From Caldilineaceae bacterium (GTDB taxonomy: Bacteria; Chloroflexota; Anaerolineae; Caldilineales; Caldilineaceae), in NCBI GenBank assembly GCA_958295845.1, contig OY282376.1, positions 2,369,022 to 2,433,021 on the forward strand: a DNA stretch of 64,000 nucleotides. The letters run 5' to 3'. How positions within the stretch are numbered: position 1 is the stretch's first letter; every line of letters starts with the position of its first letter. The notes under the pieces are model-generated. The model did no database searches, was not told the DNA's origin, and worked only from the letters and a program-made list of their open reading frames with translations. Made by a program: the position numbers and the translations under genes. Below, piece after piece: positions 10,184-17,640 of the stretch.

Positions 10184-10606
10184 CTAAGCAGCTGAATCCG
10201 TAGGTTCGACTTTGGCAAGATGCCGCCCTACCGGAAAGAGGACGATCGGTACGGATATGTCGATGAACACCCATAACCAGCCGAGACTCATTTGAGGTTC
10301 GACCAACCGCGACCCGATCCAATTCCATAGGAGCGCATGTAGCAGGATGATACCTCCGTAGAACGTCAGATTGGCCTCGAAGTACGCTTTACTTAATCCC
10401 TCCTCATTGGCACTGTCGGCAATCTGCTTTCTACGAAAGCCAACATAAATCGTAATCAATGTGCCCGCCGCCACGAAAGGATCCAGTACAGTCCAGACCA
10501 CCGAACCGATGCCTTCCGAGGCTGGGTCGTAAAGCTTAATCGCAACAAATTGAATCCAGAAGACAACAGCAAAAACCTGTAGGGCGATTCCCAAGACTCT
10601 ATTCAC
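10184..10606 (-). CDS. Small four-helix membrane protein, paralogue B
   Basis: Unrecognised integral membrane protein of about 140 aa. The start is the GTG at 10606, which sits after GGAG and gives VNRVLGIALQVFAVVFW. The start matches the paralogue encoded just upstream, whose N-terminus aligns as VNKILGVFLKVLAVVVW. Four hydrophobic segments are visible: N-terminal, around VVWTVLDPFVAAGTLITIYVGF, around YGGIILLHALLWNWIGSR, and near LGWLWVFIDISVPIVLF. Conserved between the two copies are W.QF.AI..YDPA.EG, the charged loop before YFEANL, YGGI.LLHALLWNWIGSR and the C-terminal GR.LAK. The two genes are 55 nt apart in the same direction and look like a tandem duplication. No function is assigned. 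Confidence 0.72.
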   Translation of the reverse strand: MNRVLGIALQVFAVVFWIQFVAIKLYDPASEGIGSVVWTVLDPFVAAGTLITIYVGFRRKQIADSANEEGLSKAYFEANLTFYGGIILLHALLWNWIGSRLVEPQMSLGWLWVFIDISVPIVLFPVGRHLAKVEPTDSAA

Positions 10607-10661
10607 GACCGAATTTCTCCTTCCGCACCCTCGCCAAGCCAGGTGCTCGTTTCTGGTCCTT

Positions 10662-11078
10662 CTAAAGCTCTTCGCTCTTGGCCAGTTGCCTTCCGGTAGA
10701 GAACAGTAGCAGAGGCAGAGTAAGGTCAATGAGGATCCACAACCACTGATAGCTGACCACCGGGTACGACCATCTGGAGCCGATCCAATTCCAGAGTAGC
10801 GCGTGAAGCAATGCGATACCACCATAGAGGGCAAGATTCGCTTCGAAATACGCCCGCGTCAATCCCCTTTCTCCCGAGCTGTCGATCTCTCTCTTCCTGC
10901 GAATTGCGAACCATATCGTGACCACAATTGCCAGGACCATCAGCGGGTCGAGGACCGACCAAATCTGAAAGCCCACCCCTTCCTGGGCGGGGTCGTAAAA
11001 CAGAATGGCAAGGAACTGGACCCAGACCACTACAGCCAAAACCTTAAGAAATACCCCCAGAATCTTATTCACGACCAT
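10662..11078 (-). CDS. Small four-helix membrane protein, paralogue A
   Basis: Unrecognised membrane protein of about 138 aa, paralogous to the next gene downstream. Shared motifs include YDPAQEGVG, AYFEANLALYGGI and LLHALLWNWIGSR. ATG at 11078 follows AAGGAGAGAA closely; a GTG two codons later (11072) has a spacing equal to that of the paralogue and may be the true start. Four hydrophobic segments are predicted by eye, with no signal peptide or metal-binding motif. The downstream copy begins 55 nt after this stop. Retention of both copies with extensive sequence divergence argues that both are expressed. Function unknown. Confidence 0.72.
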   Translation of the reverse strand: MVVNKILGVFLKVLAVVVWVQFLAILFYDPAQEGVGFQIWSVLDPLMVLAIVVTIWFAIRRKREIDSSGERGLTRAYFEANLALYGGIALLHALLWNWIGSRWSYPVVSYQWLWILIDLTLPLLLFSTGRQLAKSEEL

Positions 11079-11280
11079 TTCTCTCCTTTCGAAGTCCAAT
11101 GATCCCCCACACACCTCAGCGCCGCATCCAAAGCGCCCAACTCCACGCAAATAGTATACATTATTTGACACAACCCAACCAAGGCTTTCCATTATCGGGT
11201 GCATCCCAAACTGGGGACGAATTCTCACGTACCTCTGGCATCGACTAGCCCGTCTCCAGTTCTCCCTACCATCCCTGAAA

Positions 11281-11352
11281 AGTCGCCCATTCGCTGACCA
11301 CTAACCACTAACCACTAGCCACTGACCACTAGCCACTGACCACTTGCCACTG
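11281..11352. repeat. Degenerate CCACTGA/CCACTAA heptamer tract
   Basis: About ten imperfect 7-bp units (ACCACTA, GCCACTG, ACCACTA and similar). The motif is the same as in the long perfect tract at 25.7 kb and the short tract at 60.1 kb. It directly precedes the copy of the dispersed repeat element that begins near 11359. Confidence 0.75.
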
Positions 11353-11358
11353 CAGTTC

Positions 11359-11495
11359 TGGGCGTCCGGGCCTTCGGCCCTCCCTTGTGCGGGGGCTGCG
11401 CCCCCGCAACGCCCCGCCCTTGCTAACCACCGTGCTCATTCTTCCCCAGCAAGATGGCTAGAGTAAGGTGTTTAGCCAACAGTGTCTTCCCCCCA
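11359..11495. repeat. Dispersed repeat element (distant copy of the 59-kb family)
   Basis: Begins with GGGCGTCCGGGCCTTCGGCC, then a second GC-rich hairpin (GCGGGGGCTGCGCCCCCGC), then CGCCCCGCCCTTGCTA and the CCACCGTG...TTCTTCCCCAGCAA block, ending near GTGTTTAGCCAACAGTG. The same order occurs at 59111-59225. The two copies are nearly identical over the first 70 nt. Not coding: the frames through it differ between copies. Confidence 0.85.
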
Positions 11496-11574
11496 CATGC
11501 CGTCCCAACCTACAGACCAAGAACCACCGCTGTTCGCAGTTCACAACTAAGAACTGACTACCAAGAATTGCAGT

Positions 11575-11960
11575 TCCGCGCCCCTCCGCGTCCACCGCGG
11601 ACAAAAGGTGTTGAAGTTGCCGTTCTCCGTGGCCCTCCGTGGACAAAAGGTGTTGCCGTTGCAGTTGCCGTTCTCCGCGCCCCTTCGCGTCCACCGCGGA
11701 CAAAAGGTGTTGAAGTTGCCGTTGACGTTCTCCGTGTTCCTCCGTGGCCCTCCGTGGCTAAAAAAGGTGTTGAAGTTGCCGTTGACGTTCTCCGTGCTCC
11801 TCCGTGGCCCTCCGTGGCTAATAAAGGTGTTGAAGTTGCCGTTGACGTTCTCCGTGTTCCTCCGTGGCCCTCCGTGGCTAATAAAGGTGTTGAAGTTGCC
11901 GTTGACGTTCTCCGTGCTCCTCCGTGGCCCTCCGTGGCTAAAAAAGGTGTTGAAGTTGCC
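11575..11960. repeat. 60-bp tandem repeat array
   Basis: Four nearly identical 60-bp units lie head to tail at about 11705-11944, each with GGTGTTGAAGTTGCCGTTGA, CGTTCTCCGTG, then CCTCCGTGGCCCTCCGTGGC. Units alternate between CCGTGTTCC and CCGTGCTCC, suggesting duplication of a 120-bp dimer. Degenerate partial units precede (from about 11575) and a partial one follows to 11960. All frames stay open because 60 is a multiple of three, which creates spurious open frames on both strands. The reverse complement has the CCACGGAGG-type motif familiar from non-coding repeats in several environmental phyla (from memory, not searched). Confidence 0.9.
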
Positions 11961-12177
11961 CTTAGAGCGAGAATAAGTGACACAAACCTGCAGGACTAAA
12001 TTTCAAATCGACAGAAAACAAGGAAGAATTGCCACTAAGTTGGCAGTGTGTATCAAGGAGATGAGCTAGTTCTTGGGGTTGTGGCTTGGCACCGAGGAAA
12101 GGCGATCCAACAGAAAAATGAGAGGCAGAATTGGGCGGCTAACTTTTGCCCCTGACAGCAGAGAGGTCCAGCCTATC

Positions 12178-12825
12178 CTACTCCAGCGTAACGATCCCAA
12201 GGGGCGTCTCGAGCCTCGCCCGCATTTCCGGAGCAGCCCCGGCAGTCACCAGAATGTCAATGTGAAGCGCCGACAACATCGGCTGCACCTCGGCCGGACG
12301 GGGATGGAACAGCGAAAGCTCCAGCAGCCGCACACCCTGCGCCGAGGTGGCAGAAGGATGCGGAGTCTCCTCTCCCCACTCGATCAAGAACGGTACGATC
12401 CCGTCCCCTGGAGGTGGCCACTCTTCTTGAGCCTCCGGTCGTTTTGTCGAGCGCCAGCGCAGTTCCGCGCCGTCCGGTCGAACCCGCCCGCCCTCAACCA
12501 CCACGCCAGGATCATAACCTGCAGCCTGCGACGCGCTCGCCACCTCTTCCAGCGAGGGAGCCAGCACAGCCCAAGTCACCAACCTTGGAATCTTCAGCCA
12601 GTCCAATCCGAACGCCAGCGGCCGCCCGCCCTGCTGTGATTGATCCGGGTCCGGCGCGATGATCTCCAGATAACATGAGTCGCTCAGTGCCAGCAACGCA
12701 TTGTGGGTTCCGTTGGGATGTCTACCTCCGGCCGAAGGACGTACACCGAAACGCCCCGCTAGGTCTTCTACCGCTACCTTCAGATCGGGCGCGGCGTAAA
12801 CGAGATGATCGGGTGAGAGAGCCAT
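12178..12825 (-). CDS. VOC / glyoxalase-like domain protein
   Basis: 215-aa cytosolic protein resembling the glyoxalase_3-type VOC family. It begins PDHLVYAAPDL, followed by a segment typical of one betaalphabetabetabeta module, HPNGTHNALLAL and SCYLEIIAPDP; the second half (VRLLELSLFHPRP ... LGIVTLE) is the second module. Candidate metal ligands are His7 and Glu of YLEI. The family includes dioxygenases, isomerases and antibiotic-resistance proteins, so substrate cannot be given. It is transcribed alone, divergent from the PhyH gene at 13031, and the shared 205-nt spacer contains a 15-bp triple repeat with TATAAT-like boxes. Confidence 0.8.
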   Translation of the reverse strand: MALSPDHLVYAAPDLKVAVEDLAGRFGVRPSAGGRHPNGTHNALLALSDSCYLEIIAPDPDQSQQGGRPLAFGLDWLKIPRLVTWAVLAPSLEEVASASQAAGYDPGVVVEGGRVRPDGAELRWRSTKRPEAQEEWPPPGDGIVPFLIEWGEETPHPSATSAQGVRLLELSLFHPRPAEVQPMLSALHIDILVTAGAAPEMRARLETPLGIVTLE

Positions 12826-12871
12826 AACTGTTCTTTCGAACTGCCTCCTGGTATCCTGTCAGCCTTCAGTA

Positions 12872-12917
12872 TTGTATAATTCTCTACTGTATATTTCTCT
12901 ACTGTATAATTCTCTGG
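12872..12917. repeat. 15-bp triple repeat with TATAAT-like boxes between divergent genes
   Basis: Three tandem units (TGTATAATTCTCTAC, TGTATATTTCTCTAC, TGTATAATTCTCTGG) in an otherwise GC-rich region, between the divergently read VOC and PhyH genes. Each carries a -10-like hexamer on the plus strand. It could be promoter DNA or an accidental low-complexity tract; no matching -35 boxes stand out. Confidence 0.7.
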
Positions 12918-13030
12918 ACTGCCGCACGCAAAAGTGACATCATGATTCCCTGTCGTGGGGCAACGTGCGCTGCATTGTAGCTTACCCAAAGATTCGGCCA
13001 AAATGGCTGAGACGCTTAATAGGAGTAGAG

Positions 13031-13867
13031 ATGAGCGCCGAACTACAAAGACCAAGCGAAATCGAGATTTTCCTCTTTGATCTGCGCGGCTATCTGCTGG
13101 TCAAAGACGCCCTCAAGACCGAAGAGGTCGCCGCCTGCAATTCCGACATCGACGCCATCCTGCCCTTGGAAGTAGGTCAGTGGGCCGGTTACGTCCACGG
13201 CCACCAGTACGGCAGCGCCGACGGACTGAACCTGCAGCAGGTCTACGAGGCCGGCCCCGGATTCGAAAACCTGATTGACCATCCTTCCTGGTTCGAAAAG
13301 GTCAAGTACTTTGTCGGCGGCGAAGGCTCCTTTGACTTTCACCACGGGCCGCTCTTCATAGACGAAAACTTTGCCAACCTGCGCGGCCCCGGCGAGGCAA
13401 TCGGGATCCACTCTGGCGGACATCACATCTCTAAACGAAATCAGTTCCGCTTTCACAACGGCCACTTCATGAGCGGCCAGGTCAATGTCTTGGTCGCCCT
13501 CACCGATATCGGCCCCGGTGACGGCGGCACAATGGTCATCCCCGGCAGCCACAAGTCCAACTTTCCGCCTCCCGAATACGACGATCACAGCATCGGGCTA
13601 GGTGGCTCAGCCGACGCCGTCATCGGCGCCGAGGAAATCTACATGGACGCCGGCGACGCCCTCATTTTTGTCGATACGATCTGCCACGGCTCCGCCCGCC
13701 GCTCAGTCCCAGGTGACCGCAGAGTCGTCGTCTACCGTTACGGACCTTCCTGGGGCATCTTCAGATTCGGCTACCGTCCGTCACCCGAACTGCTGGAACG
13801 GCTCACCCCTGCGCGTCGCGAAATTGTCTGGCCGCACGAAGTGATGGAACGACTGCCGCAGAAGTAA
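13031..13867 (+). CDS. Phytanoyl-CoA dioxygenase (PhyH)-family protein, HxG variant
   Basis: 278-aa double-stranded beta-helix protein of the Fe(II)/2-oxoglutarate PhyH family. The ATG at 13031 follows AGGAGTAGAG; an upstream in-frame start has no ribosome-binding site. Visible: GIHSGGHH (His127-Ser-Gly129) at the place of the metal-binding HxD/E, NVLVALTDIGPGDGG, VIPGSHKSNFPPP, and the distal His in TICHGSARRS followed by RRVVVYRYGP. Canonical members have HxD; here the carboxylate position is Gly, as in 2OG halogenases (HxA/G), and also in a large uncharacterised environmental branch. The second PhyH protein at 23546 has the same change. Substrate unknown. It converges on the aldo/keto reductase gene with a 9-nt gap. 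Confidence 0.85.
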   Translation: MSAELQRPSEIEIFLFDLRGYLLVKDALKTEEVAACNSDIDAILPLEVGQWAGYVHGHQYGSADGLNLQQVYEAGPGFENLIDHPSWFEKVKYFVGGEGSFDFHHGPLFIDENFANLRGPGEAIGIHSGGHHISKRNQFRFHNGHFMSGQVNVLVALTDIGPGDGGTMVIPGSHKSNFPPPEYDDHSIGLGGSADAVIGAEEIYMDAGDALIFVDTICHGSARRSVPGDRRVVVYRYGPSWGIFRFGYRPSPELLERLTPARREIVWPHEVMERLPQK

Positions 13868-13876
13868 CAACCCGGT

Positions 13877-14863
13877 TCAACGCATCCGGGCGGGGACTCG
13901 CCACATATCAAGGTTGTCTCCCAAACGGTCCTTGACAAGGTCAGTCGCCGCCGACAGTTGGGCCAGGACCTCCTCGTCCAGGGTCAGTTCAAGTGAAGGC
14001 AGATTCCGCCGCACTTCCTCGGCATTGCGCGCGCCAACCAGCAATGATGTGATGCCCGCCTGCTGCCGCGCCCAGGCCAGACTTACCGCTGCCATCGGTT
14101 CTCCCAATGCTTCGGCTATCTGGCGGATCTCAGCGACTGCCGCAAAAAGTTCCGCCTCAAGACCGGGCTCACCGTGTAGTGAGAATTTCCGCCCGCTGGA
14201 ATAGTGTCGCGACCGCGCCAGGCCCTCGGGAACTTCATCAGCATTGGCATAGCGTCCTGTTAGTACACCCTGCGCGAGCGGACTGTAACATATAACGCCG
14301 ATGCCGTTGTCGCGACACAATGGCAGCACCGCCCGCTCAATGACACGCCACACCAGACTGTACGGCATCTGGTCTGAAACACATCTGCCCGCACCGATCA
14401 TCGCCGACAGGTCCTGCTCGGCGAAATTACAGACACCGTAGGCCCTGATCTTTCCCGCGTCCTGGAGCGCATCGAGAGCGCCGACCGTTTCCTCCAGCGG
14501 AACCTCCCAATTCGGCCAGTGAATCTGATACAGATCTATATGGTCGGTCTGCAACACTCGCAGGCTGCGTTCGCATGCCGCATTTAGATCCTCCGGTGCC
14601 AGATTTACCGCGTTCACTTTGGTGGCGATGACAGCCTCGTGCCGCCTACCCTTCAGACCACGGCCCAACACCTCTTCCGAATGAACATACCCTTCCGCAG
14701 TGTCAAAGAAATTGATACCCGCATCCAAGGCTGCGTGGACCGCCGCAATCGAGTCCTCATCCGCCTGTTTTCCCCAGAACTCGCCGCCCGAGAATGGCCA
14801 GCAACCCAACGCAATAGGCGATACCTGAATGTCATCTCGACTCCCCAGCGCTCTGTACTGCAT
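13877..14863 (-). CDS. Aldo/keto reductase
   Basis: 328-aa NAD(P)H-dependent oxidoreductase with a (beta/alpha)8 barrel. The catalytic tetrad is recognisable: Asp and Tyr in FFDTAEGYVHSEE, Lys in VIATKVN, His in YQIHWPN. SPLAQGVLTGRY and SLLVGARNAEEV are typical of the barrel and cofactor-binding C-terminus. The family reduces aldehydes, ketones or sugars. Enzymes of this subgroup often act in sugar or inositol catabolism, which would fit the neighbouring acid-converting enzymes, but no substrate can be stated. It is convergent with the PhyH gene and divergent from the hydrolase at 15029. The intervening DNA carries three copies of TACCCTCC at about 14872-14905. Confidence 0.9.
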   Translation of the reverse strand: MQYRALGSRDDIQVSPIALGCWPFSGGEFWGKQADEDSIAAVHAALDAGINFFDTAEGYVHSEEVLGRGLKGRRHEAVIATKVNAVNLAPEDLNAACERSLRVLQTDHIDLYQIHWPNWEVPLEETVGALDALQDAGKIRAYGVCNFAEQDLSAMIGAGRCVSDQMPYSLVWRVIERAVLPLCRDNGIGVICYSPLAQGVLTGRYANADEVPEGLARSRHYSSGRKFSLHGEPGLEAELFAAVAEIRQIAEALGEPMAAVSLAWARQQAGITSLLVGARNAEEVRRNLPSLELTLDEEVLAQLSAATDLVKDRLGDNLDMWRVPARMR

Positions 14864-15028
14864 CGACGTTACCCTCCCTTATGTACCCTCCATTCAGTAC
14901 CCTCCCTTCAGAACTTGTCTGCTGCGGGTACGCTACCGCAAGGGCTAGGCTTTTGCAAGGTGCCTTTTCGTGGTAATCTCTAGGGCAAATTCACATCAGC
15001 CAACCAAATAGAACAGCCAGGCCGAACA

Positions 15029-16147
15029 ATGCCAACCCTACGTAGCCAGCTATTCAAACTCTATTTCAGCGCACGCAACAGCCGTCTTCCTCTGGACCGC
15101 CCCATCCCGGACCAGCGTGAGACCATGGACAGACGCGGGCTTCAACTACTTCCAATGGCCGAGGGCATGCTGGCATCGCCTGTCAATGCATTCGGCGTAC
15201 CCTCTGAATGGATCGACTTGCGGGAAACACGGTCGGACAGGGCCTTTCTCTATCTGCACGGAGGCGGCTATTTCATCGGCTCTTGTCAATCCCATCGAGG
15301 CTTCGTCTCACATATCGCCAGAGCCTCTGGTTGCCGCGCACTACTTCCCGAATACAGCCTTGCGCCCGAACACCAATTCCCCGCCGGCCTGCTCGACGCC
15401 CGCGCCGCCTACAGATTTCTCTTGGCCCAGGGCTATTCGCCCGACCGCATCATTATTGGCGGCGAATCATCCGGAGGAGGTCTCACCCTCGCGCTTCTGC
15501 AAACTCTGCGGGATGAAGGGATGCCAATGCCCGCCGGCGCCGTTCTTCTTTCCCCTTGGACCGATCTGTCGGGGACCGGGAACAGTTTGCGCACCCGCGC
15601 CCGCAGTGACCCCTGGCTGCGTCCTGCGGGAATTCCAATAGTGGCGGATCGCTACCGCGGCAGCACGCCCACCGATCATCCCCTCGTGTCTCCGCTCTAC
15701 GCAGACCTGAGTGGACTTCCCCCCATGCTCTTGCACGTTGGCAATGACGAGATCCTGCTCGACGATTCAACCCGTTTGGCGTCCAGGGCAAGGTCGGCCG
15801 GCGTAATCGCGTCGCTGAAAGTCTGGAAGGGAATGTGGCATGCCTTCCACGCATTCTATCCTTGGGTCCCGGAGGCAAGACAGGCGCACAGAGAGGTAGG
15901 AGAATGGGTCGCAACCAGGATGGAAACAGGAGCAGTGCCAGAGCCACTGCCAGAGCCACTGCCAGAGCCACTGCCAGAAACAGTGCCAGAGGCAAAACAT
16001 GATTCGATCAGCCGACGTTCGTACCGACGCCGAAGCGCGCAGTTGGGAAGCGCGCCTCAATCGCGAGCGGCCGCAACGGAAGGAAGTGGCGGCCTGGATC
16101 GCCAGCAAGATCAACGCCAACTCGGCGGCCTCGCCGCGGGTCGTTGA
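15029..16147 (+). CDS. Alpha/beta hydrolase fold-3 (HSL-type esterase) with overprinted tail
   Basis: Hormone-sensitive-lipase type esterase. Oxyanion motif LHGGGYFIGS, nucleophile elbow GGESSGGG, acid in HVGNDEILLDD, and catalytic His in GMWHAFH. The catalytic domain ends near GEWVATRMETG (about residue 295); such enzymes are usually about 300 aa. Here the frame runs on through five 12-bp repeat units (Glu-Pro-Leu-Pro repeats) and a further 50 basic, Gln/Arg-rich residues that lie on top of the next gene, which starts at 15999 in another frame. The 149-nt overlap is unusual, and the extension looks non-domain. It may be translated or merely an unselected read-through after loss of an earlier stop. 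The start ATG at 15029 has only a weak upstream ribosome-binding site. Confidence 0.85.
   Translation: MPTLRSQLFKLYFSARNSRLPLDRPIPDQRETMDRRGLQLLPMAEGMLASPVNAFGVPSEWIDLRETRSDRAFLYLHGGGYFIGSCQSHRGFVSHIARASGCRALLPEYSLAPEHQFPAGLLDARAAYRFLLAQGYSPDRIIIGGESSGGGLTLALLQTLRDEGMPMPAGAVLLSPWTDLSGTGNSLRTRARSDPWLRPAGIPIVADRYRGSTPTDHPLVSPLYADLSGLPPMLLHVGNDEILLDDSTRLASRARSAGVIASLKVWKGMWHAFHAFYPWVPEARQAHREVGEWVATRMETGAVPEPLPEPLPEPLPETVPEAKHDSISRRSYRRRSAQLGSAPQSRAAATEGSGGLDRQQDQRQLGGLAAGR
15935..15994. repeat. 12-bp tandem repeat (5 units) at hydrolase/methyltransferase junction
   Basis: Five head-to-tail units of the type CTGCCAGAGCCA. They encode Pro-Leu-Pro-Glu repeats in the hydrolase frame. The last, diverged unit contains AGAGG six nucleotides before the methyltransferase ATG at 15999, so it may serve as that gene's ribosome-binding site. 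Confidence 0.9.
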
Positions 16148-16682
16148 ACTGGCCTGCGGTGCCGGCTTTCTGGCAGAATTTCTCAAACGCCATCTGCCCG
16201 ACGTCCGCTACTGCGGCTTCGATCTCTCCCCTGACCTGCTCGAATTCGCCCAGCGGCGACTCAGGGAAGTCCCCGATGAACGACGCGAGAGCAGCGATCT
16301 ACATTTTGTTCGCGCAAATCTCTTGAGCGATAACTGGACCGCACAGCTGGCCGAAATGGGCTGGTCCGGAAAAGTCGACGCCGTCGTTTCGATTCAGGCC
16401 CTGCACGACCTCGGCGATCTTGCCCAGCAGAAAGAGGTATTGACAAAGGCACGCGGCCTCCTTCGCAAGGGCGGCCTGTTGGCCTACGGCGACCTGCTCC
16501 TCGACGCCGAAAACCCACATTCCAGCCGGTACAGTAGGGCCGAACACGAAGAGATGCTTCGCCAGTGCGGCTTTTCCATTCCAAAACCTTCTACCCCTGA
16601 CCGTGCTCGCGATGGCACCTGTTCCCAGGGCTACGCCGCCGCCGCATTCGGGGACTTCGGCACTTTCGCCTGCAGAATATGA
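15999..16682 (+). CDS. Class I SAM-dependent methyltransferase
   Basis: 227-aa Rossmann-fold methyltransferase. Motif I is VVELACGAGFLAEFL (about residues 48-62), the acidic end of beta2 is CGFDLSPDLLEFAQ, and later strands include VDAVVSIQALHDL and GLLAYGDLLLD. The N-terminal 45 residues look helical, as in many small-molecule methyltransferases, and overlap the tail of the preceding hydrolase frame. The ribosome-binding site AGAGG is 6 nt from the ATG. The stop overlaps the start of the next methyltransferase (ATGA), indicating translational coupling. Substrate unknown. Confidence 0.82.
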   Translation: MIRSADVRTDAEARSWEARLNRERPQRKEVAAWIASKINANSAASPRVVELACGAGFLAEFLKRHLPDVRYCGFDLSPDLLEFAQRRLREVPDERRESSDLHFVRANLLSDNWTAQLAEMGWSGKVDAVVSIQALHDLGDLAQQKEVLTKARGLLRKGGLLAYGDLLLDAENPHSSRYSRAEHEEMLRQCGFSIPKPSTPDRARDGTCSQGYAAAAFGDFGTFACRI

Positions 16683-17560
16683 GCCCTGCCACCGACGTTT
16701 CCGAACAGAGCCAAAAACGGGAAACCGCCGATCTGGCGCCCGGGATCCTGTTTCCCTACTATGGTCGCGGCGATCAGCTCAAGGCAAAACACGTCGGGAC
16801 ACAAATGGCATCAGGGCGCAGACTGGAGACCTGGGCACTGGGGCTTGTGCCGGTGGTGTCCAACGCCACCATACTGGACGCCGGCTGCGGATGGGGGAGA
16901 TTTACATGGCCTCTCATCGAAGAATTCGCTATACCGTCGACCAAGGTCACCTGTCTCGACAGCTCGCTGGGCATGTTGGAAACCGCCTCTGAGGAAGCGG
17001 CCCGGCGGCAGCATCGACCTGGCTACCTATCCGCCGACATGCAAGCCTTGCCTTTCCTGAACAACTGTTTCGACGGTGCCATGGCCAATCACGTGCTCTA
17101 CCATCTGACAGACATAGAGGAAGGTGTGCGGGAACTGGCAAGGGTTGTGAAAGAGGACGGCTGGCTGCTTGCCACCACAAATAGCGACGATGTCAGCGTA
17201 CCCGTGCTGGAGTTTCACTATGCAGCCTTAGACAGACTTGGCATAGAATATGAACGAGAGGCCCAGTCTCCTTTCTCCATGGAGAATGGCGAAGCCCTAT
17301 TGTCGAGCGGCTTCAAAGAGGTCGACCGGTCCTACTTCGAAGACGAGACCCGCTACCCCGACGCCGATGGATTTCTCGCGAGCTACAAAACGATAGGCCG
17401 GTACCGCAACCTGCTTGCGCGGCAGGATATCGATCCCGACAAAAAGCGGCAACTGCCGGTCCTGGTGCATCAACAGGCTGAAGAAGTAATTCGCAAAAGA
17501 GGAGAACTGCGCTCGCCTGTGCGCATGGGGGCTTTTGTCTGCAGGTGTCCAAGGTCTTGA
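16679..17560 (+). CDS. Class I SAM-dependent methyltransferase (methyltransf_11-like)
   Basis: 293-aa methyltransferase distinct from the preceding one. Motif I TILDAGCGWGRFTWPLI, post-I VTCLDSSLGMLETA, then ADMQALPF and the FDGAMANHVLYHL strand-4 region, which is typical of the UbiE/methyltransf_11 group. The C-terminal third contains FLASYKTIGRYRNLL and probably forms a substrate cap. It starts in a 4-nt ATGA overlap with the previous methyltransferase, so the pair is probably co-translated and may act on one small molecule. The following MOSC gene starts 80 nt downstream on the same strand. No substrate evidence. Confidence 0.85.
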   Translation: MSPATDVSEQSQKRETADLAPGILFPYYGRGDQLKAKHVGTQMASGRRLETWALGLVPVVSNATILDAGCGWGRFTWPLIEEFAIPSTKVTCLDSSLGMLETASEEAARRQHRPGYLSADMQALPFLNNCFDGAMANHVLYHLTDIEEGVRELARVVKEDGWLLATTNSDDVSVPVLEFHYAALDRLGIEYEREAQSPFSMENGEALLSSGFKEVDRSYFEDETRYPDADGFLASYKTIGRYRNLLARQDIDPDKKRQLPVLVHQQAEEVIRKRGELRSPVRMGAFVCRCPRS

Positions 17561-17640
17561 CCAGACTGGCAGACAGCGCCTCCAGGCCCATAGACGGAAG
17601 CGCATTCACGATAAAGTGCAAAACGGTTGGAGAATTCTAG

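Noticed and set aside
11454..11999. Open frames of up to 181 codons in the 60-bp array, both strands
   Set aside because: The repeat period is a multiple of three, so frames stay open by construction; the translations are pure repeats and start codons lack ribosome-binding sites.
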